From contig CAJBVC010000738.1 of NCBI GenBank assembly GCA_903958915.1, positions 1-6,679 on the forward strand: DNA of 6,679 bases, in the 5' to 3' direction. The first letter of the stretch is position 1. Each line of letters opens with the position of its first letter. Shown here one piece after another: positions 6,399 to 6,679 of the stretch. The position numbers and the translations under genes were made by a program. The DNA comes from an uncultured beta proteobacterium (lineage in GTDB: Bacteria; Pseudomonadota; Gammaproteobacteria; Burkholderiales; Burkholderiaceae_C). The notes beneath the pieces are model-generated. The model did no database searches and had not been told where the DNA came from. It saw only the letters and a program-made list of their open reading frames with translations.

Positions 6399-6679
6399 AC
6401 TGTGACATGAACGTACCGGACGTGCAAGACCAGACGCTGAAAACGATGTTTGCCTTGTTCAAGTAGAAACCGCTTCCAACGCCCGGCGATTTTCAGGGAC
6501 TCGGCCCGGCGCACCTGATGAAACACGTCGTCCCCCGCCTCCCAGTGCGGCAGTGGCTGTTGCCACATTGACGACGGGTTGCCGAATACTTCGTAAAAAA
6601 CGAAACACAGATCAACTTAATGCTGATTTCCTGGAAGTTAAAAACCAGCGAGTATCCGTTGACTCTTATGACATGACCC
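6399..6679. other. Region upstream of the kinase gene, no intact gene
   Basis: No convincing complete gene is visible. The kinase promoter, reading leftward, should lie here, but I see no clear -10/-35 pair. The right part (about 6585-6660) is noticeably richer in A and T than the rest. It contains a small inverted repeat, TTCGT/ACGAA, around an A5 loop at 6590-6604. A likely transposase relic occupies 6509-6571. Confidence 0.5.
6509..6571 (+). mobile_element. Relic of an IS91-type transposase gene
   Basis: The plus-strand frame reads AHLMKHVVPRLPVRQWLLPH and then stops at 6569. It closely resembles a phrase near the N-terminal zinc-binding part of IS91-family transposases, which I recall as AAHLVDHV-PxVPVRQWVLSLP. 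Before it, the expected Cys-rich zinc motif is not readable in this frame, and after it the usual continuation is lost. Only about 20 codons survive. The match is from memory and short, but the PVRQW core with the upstream AHL is distinctive. It has no possible activity. Confidence 0.45.

Noticed and set aside
6368..6568. Minus-strand 66-codon frame just upstream of the kinase gene
   Set aside because: It overlaps the kinase start in another frame and is antisense to the likely transposase relic. No ribosome binding site or family resemblance was seen.
6659..6664. TTGACT near the right edge as a plus-strand -35 box
   Set aside because: The matching -10 would lie beyond the window, so it cannot be evaluated.
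1..6679. CRISPR arrays, tRNA or rRNA genes, or a defence system
   Set aside because: I saw no regularly spaced repeats, no tRNA-like cloverleaf, no rRNA segments and no nuclease/effector genes. All substantial coding space is explained by the four genes listed.

Overview
The window looks like chromosomal DNA of a GC-rich betaproteobacterium, most likely a member of the Comamonadaceae (Rhodoferax/Polaromonas/Acidovorax-like). This rests on the general GC-rich codon use, on the style of the LolCDE/MacB-type transporter genes, on an intergenic palindromic repeat I recall from that family, and on a C-terminal protein module I recall from the same group. The assignment comes from memory and pattern and was not tested by a search.

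Layout. (1) Positions 2-1034, plus strand: the 3' end of an FtsX-like ABC permease gene, then 22 nt later a complete 249-residue ATPase of the LolD/MacB type. Together they look like the end of an operon for a lipoprotein-release or macrolide-type exporter. (2) Positions 1191-4145, plus strand: a 984-residue secreted protein with a signal peptide, a heparinase II/III-like (polysaccharide lyase-like) toroid plus beta-sandwich body, a fibronectin III-like stretch, and two copies of a Trp-rich C-terminal module. (3) Positions 4146-4562 hold no intact gene: a perfect 8-bp-stem hairpin, a degenerate intergenic palindrome, and a decayed second copy of the 3' end of the ABC ATPase gene. (4) Positions 4563-6398, minus strand: a 611-residue membrane-bound PAS-domain sensor histidine kinase, with no response regulator in view. 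(5) Positions 6399-6679: the upstream region of the kinase gene, containing what looks like a short relic of an IS91-type transposase gene.

The most interesting feature is architectural. The secreted lyase-like gene lies between two direct copies of the ABC ATPase gene tail (836-986 and 4255-4405; 137 of 151 bases identical by my hand alignment, same reading frame). It also has degenerate palindromic repeat sequences on both flanks. This suggests that the gene was inserted behind the transporter operon, or exposed there by a duplication followed by deletion. The lyase-like gene and the kinase gene converge and show no operon relationship. A regulatory link between them is possible but nothing in the sequence shows one.
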